From NCBI RefSeq assembly GCF_007559435.1, contig NZ_VMBP01000004.1, positions 372,001 to 436,000 of the forward strand: a stretch of 64,000 bases of DNA. The letters run 5' to 3'. How positions within the stretch are numbered: position 1 is the first letter of the stretch; every line of letters begins with the position of its first letter. Made by a program: the position numbers and the translations under genes. The stretch comes from Ancylobacter moscoviensis (GTDB taxonomy: Bacteria > Pseudomonadota > Alphaproteobacteria > Rhizobiales > Xanthobacteraceae). Below are positions 62,680-64,000 of the stretch, piece by piece. Under the pieces are notes generated by a model. The model saw nothing but the letters and a program-made list of their open reading frames with translations. It ran no database searches and had not been told where the DNA came from.

Positions 62680-63636
62680 ATGTTCACGCTCGACGAGCTG
62701 GAAGACGCCCTCCGGCAGGTCCATGCCGTGTTTCCTGGCACCCACCAGTATGCCTGGCCGCTGCTGGCCGAGCGGGTCGGCGCGGAAGTCTGGGTGAAGC
62801 ACGAGAACCAGACGCCGACCGGCGCCTTCAAGGTGCGCGGCGGGCTCATCCATCTGGCGCGGCTCGCCCGCGATGGCGTGGCGGGCGCGGGCATCATCTC
62901 CGCCACGCGGGGCAATCACGGCCAGTCCCTCGCCTTTGCCGGCCGCCGCGTCGGCATCCCCGTCACCATCGTCGTGCCGGAGGGCAACAGCGTCGAGAAG
63001 AACGCGGCCATGCGCGCGCTCGGCGCGCGGCTGGTCGAGCACGGCGCCGATTTCGACGCCGCCCGCCAGCACGCCATGCGGCTCGCCGCCGAGGAGGGTT
63101 TGCTCTTCGCGCCGTCCTTCCACCCCGATCTGGTGGTCGGCGTCGCGACCTGGGCGCTGGAGCTGTTTCGCGCCGCGCCGCCGCTCGATGCCCTCTACGT
63201 GCCCATCGGCCTCGGATCGGGCATATGCGGCACCATCCGCACCCGCGACCTGCTGGGGCTGGCGACCGAGATCGTCGGCGTGCAAAGCGCCCACGCACCC
63301 GCCTATGCGCGCTCGCTGGAGGCCGGCCGTCCGGTGACGCTGGAAAGCGCGGACACCATGGCCGACGGCCTCGCCGTGCGCGTGCCCGACCCCGCCGCTC
63401 TGGAAATCATCCGCGAAGGCGTGTCGCGCATCGTCACGGTTCCCGACCACGAGGTGGCGGAAGCGATCCGCGTCTACTGGACCGACACCCACAACCTCGC
63501 GGAAGGCGCCGGCGCCGCCGCGCTCGCGGCCCTAATGCGCGAGAAGGATCGCGCGGCCGGGCGGCGCGTCGGCGTGGTGCTGTCGGGCGGCAATATCGAC
63601 CTGCCGGTGTTCAGCCGCTGGGTCGGGGCACCTTGA
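62680..63636 (+). CDS. Threonine dehydratase-like PLP enzyme
   Basis: A 318-residue fold-type II PLP enzyme. The PLP Lys lies in TPTGAFKVRGGLIHLARLAR, the substrate-binding loop in SATRGNHGQSLAFAGRRVGI, and the glycine-rich phosphate loop in VPIGLGSGICGTIRTRDLLG. The end is GVVLSGGNIDLPVFSRWV. No regulatory ACT domain is present, so it resembles catabolic threonine/serine dehydratases (or beta-hydroxyaspartate/hydroxyectoine-type dehydratases) rather than biosynthetic IlvA. The start ATG at 62680 is chosen because the 33 upstream residues are Pro/Arg-rich and unlike the family. It is divergent from gatB. Confidence 0.9.
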   Translation: MFTLDELEDALRQVHAVFPGTHQYAWPLLAERVGAEVWVKHENQTPTGAFKVRGGLIHLARLARDGVAGAGIISATRGNHGQSLAFAGRRVGIPVTIVVPEGNSVEKNAAMRALGARLVEHGADFDAARQHAMRLAAEEGLLFAPSFHPDLVVGVATWALELFRAAPPLDALYVPIGLGSGICGTIRTRDLLGLATEIVGVQSAHAPAYARSLEAGRPVTLESADTMADGLAVRVPDPAALEIIREGVSRIVTVPDHEVAEAIRVYWTDTHNLAEGAGAAALAALMREKDRAAGRRVGVVLSGGNIDLPVFSRWVGAP

Positions 63637-63700
63637 TCGAGATCAAGGTGCCCTGCTGACCTGTCCCCCACCTTGCTGCCTCAATCGAGGGAGGCAAGCG

Positions 63701-64000
63701 ATGCGGGTGGACACCATCGACGAGCGGCTCCAGCTCTTCCGTCGCATGATTGAACATGCCGGGCTCGACCCCGACGATCTACAGACCGCCTCCGGCGAGG
63801 CCCTGCGCGCCGCCGCCCAGCGCTGCCTCGGCTGCCGCGCCGGCGAGGAGTGCCGCTCCTGGCTCGACGACGTGCCGGACACACAGCCCCTGCCCGGCTT
63901 CTGCCGCAACGCCGGCCAGTTCCAGGACTGGGTCGAGCAGGAGATCGCCCGCGATCTCGCCGCGCTCAGCGAGCGCATCGACGCCGCCAGCCGCCTCACT
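63701..64000 (+). CDS. DUF6455 family protein, cut by the window end
   Basis: At least 100 residues to the window edge, without a stop. The cysteine pattern RCLGCRAGEECRSWL followed by FCRNAGQF matches DUF6455 proteins, which are small, cysteine-containing and of unknown function. GAGGGAGG lies 7 nt before the ATG. It is 64 bp downstream of the dehydratase gene on the same strand. Confidence 0.75.
   Translation, partial: MRVDTIDERLQLFRRMIEHAGLDPDDLQTASGEALRAAAQRCLGCRAGEECRSWLDDVPDTQPLPGFCRNAGQFQDWVEQEIARDLAALSERIDAASRLT

Overview
The window looks like a chromosomal segment of a high-GC alphaproteobacterium. Gene content and style point to the Hyphomicrobiales, perhaps Xanthobacteraceae-like (Ancylobacter/Starkeya type); this is an inference, as there is no rRNA or marker gene to prove it. 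Supporting signs are the intergenic palindromic repeats typical of that order, two sites matching the EcfG general-stress promoter, a DUF892/DUF3008/YghA stress cluster, and many transport and amine-catabolism genes.

Left end (1-8.7 kb): a worn, recombination-prone area. It holds an IRED/3-hydroxyisobutyrate-dehydrogenase-like gene, an autotransporter pseudogene with a nonsense codon and a frameshift, unrecognised fragments, a stress cluster (iron permease, SDR, DUF3008, DUF892), a small hypothetical gene, a frameshifted Mu-like phage gene, and a thioredoxin-reductase-like/Rrf2 pair divergent from a YciI gene.

Middle left (8.7-24.3 kb): a GGDEF cyclase, TehA, two hypothetical genes, a DsbA-like plus YafK-type L,D-transpeptidase pair, YbaK, ethanolamine ammonia-lyase (eutBC), an alpha/beta hydrolase, an overlapping ureohydrolase-nitrilase pair, an OxlT-type transporter, an MHS-type transporter and a VOC protein.

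24.3-36.4 kb: a complete kdp locus on the minus strand, in the order 27-aa ORF, kdpF, kdpA, kdpB, kdpC, kdpD, kdpE. An 11-bp-period direct repeat lies upstream and may be the KdpE site. It is followed by a ferric-reductase-like gene, a GNAT gene, a VOC/MarR divergent pair sharing a perfect 16-bp palindrome, and a secreted hypothetical protein.

36.4-56 kb: the most coherent and interesting part, read here as an island for uptake and breakdown of quaternary or N-methylated amines. A six-gene minus-strand operon encodes a MmgE/PrpD protein, an HcnB-like and an HcnC-like flavoprotein, a GlxA/GbdR-type regulator, a GbcA-type Rieske oxygenase and its GbcB-type reductase. Divergent from it is a QAT-family (glycine betaine/choline type) ABC transporter operon. 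Convergent with that transporter is a second, seven-gene operon in which another QAT transporter is interleaved with two CocE/NonD (S15) hydrolases and ends in a nitrilase-family amidohydrolase. The most economical hypothesis is import of ester- or amide-linked betaines, hydrolysis in the cytoplasm, then oxidative N-demethylation.

Right end (56-64 kb): a Cys-nucleophile alpha/beta hydrolase divergent from its LysR regulator with a palindromic operator between them, tRNA-Ser(GCU), a Nu-class-like GST, a secreted triple-repeat protein, a GNAT gene, gatB, a threonine-dehydratase-like PLP enzyme and a truncated DUF6455 gene. No CRISPR array, rRNA, intact insertion sequence or intact prophage was seen.
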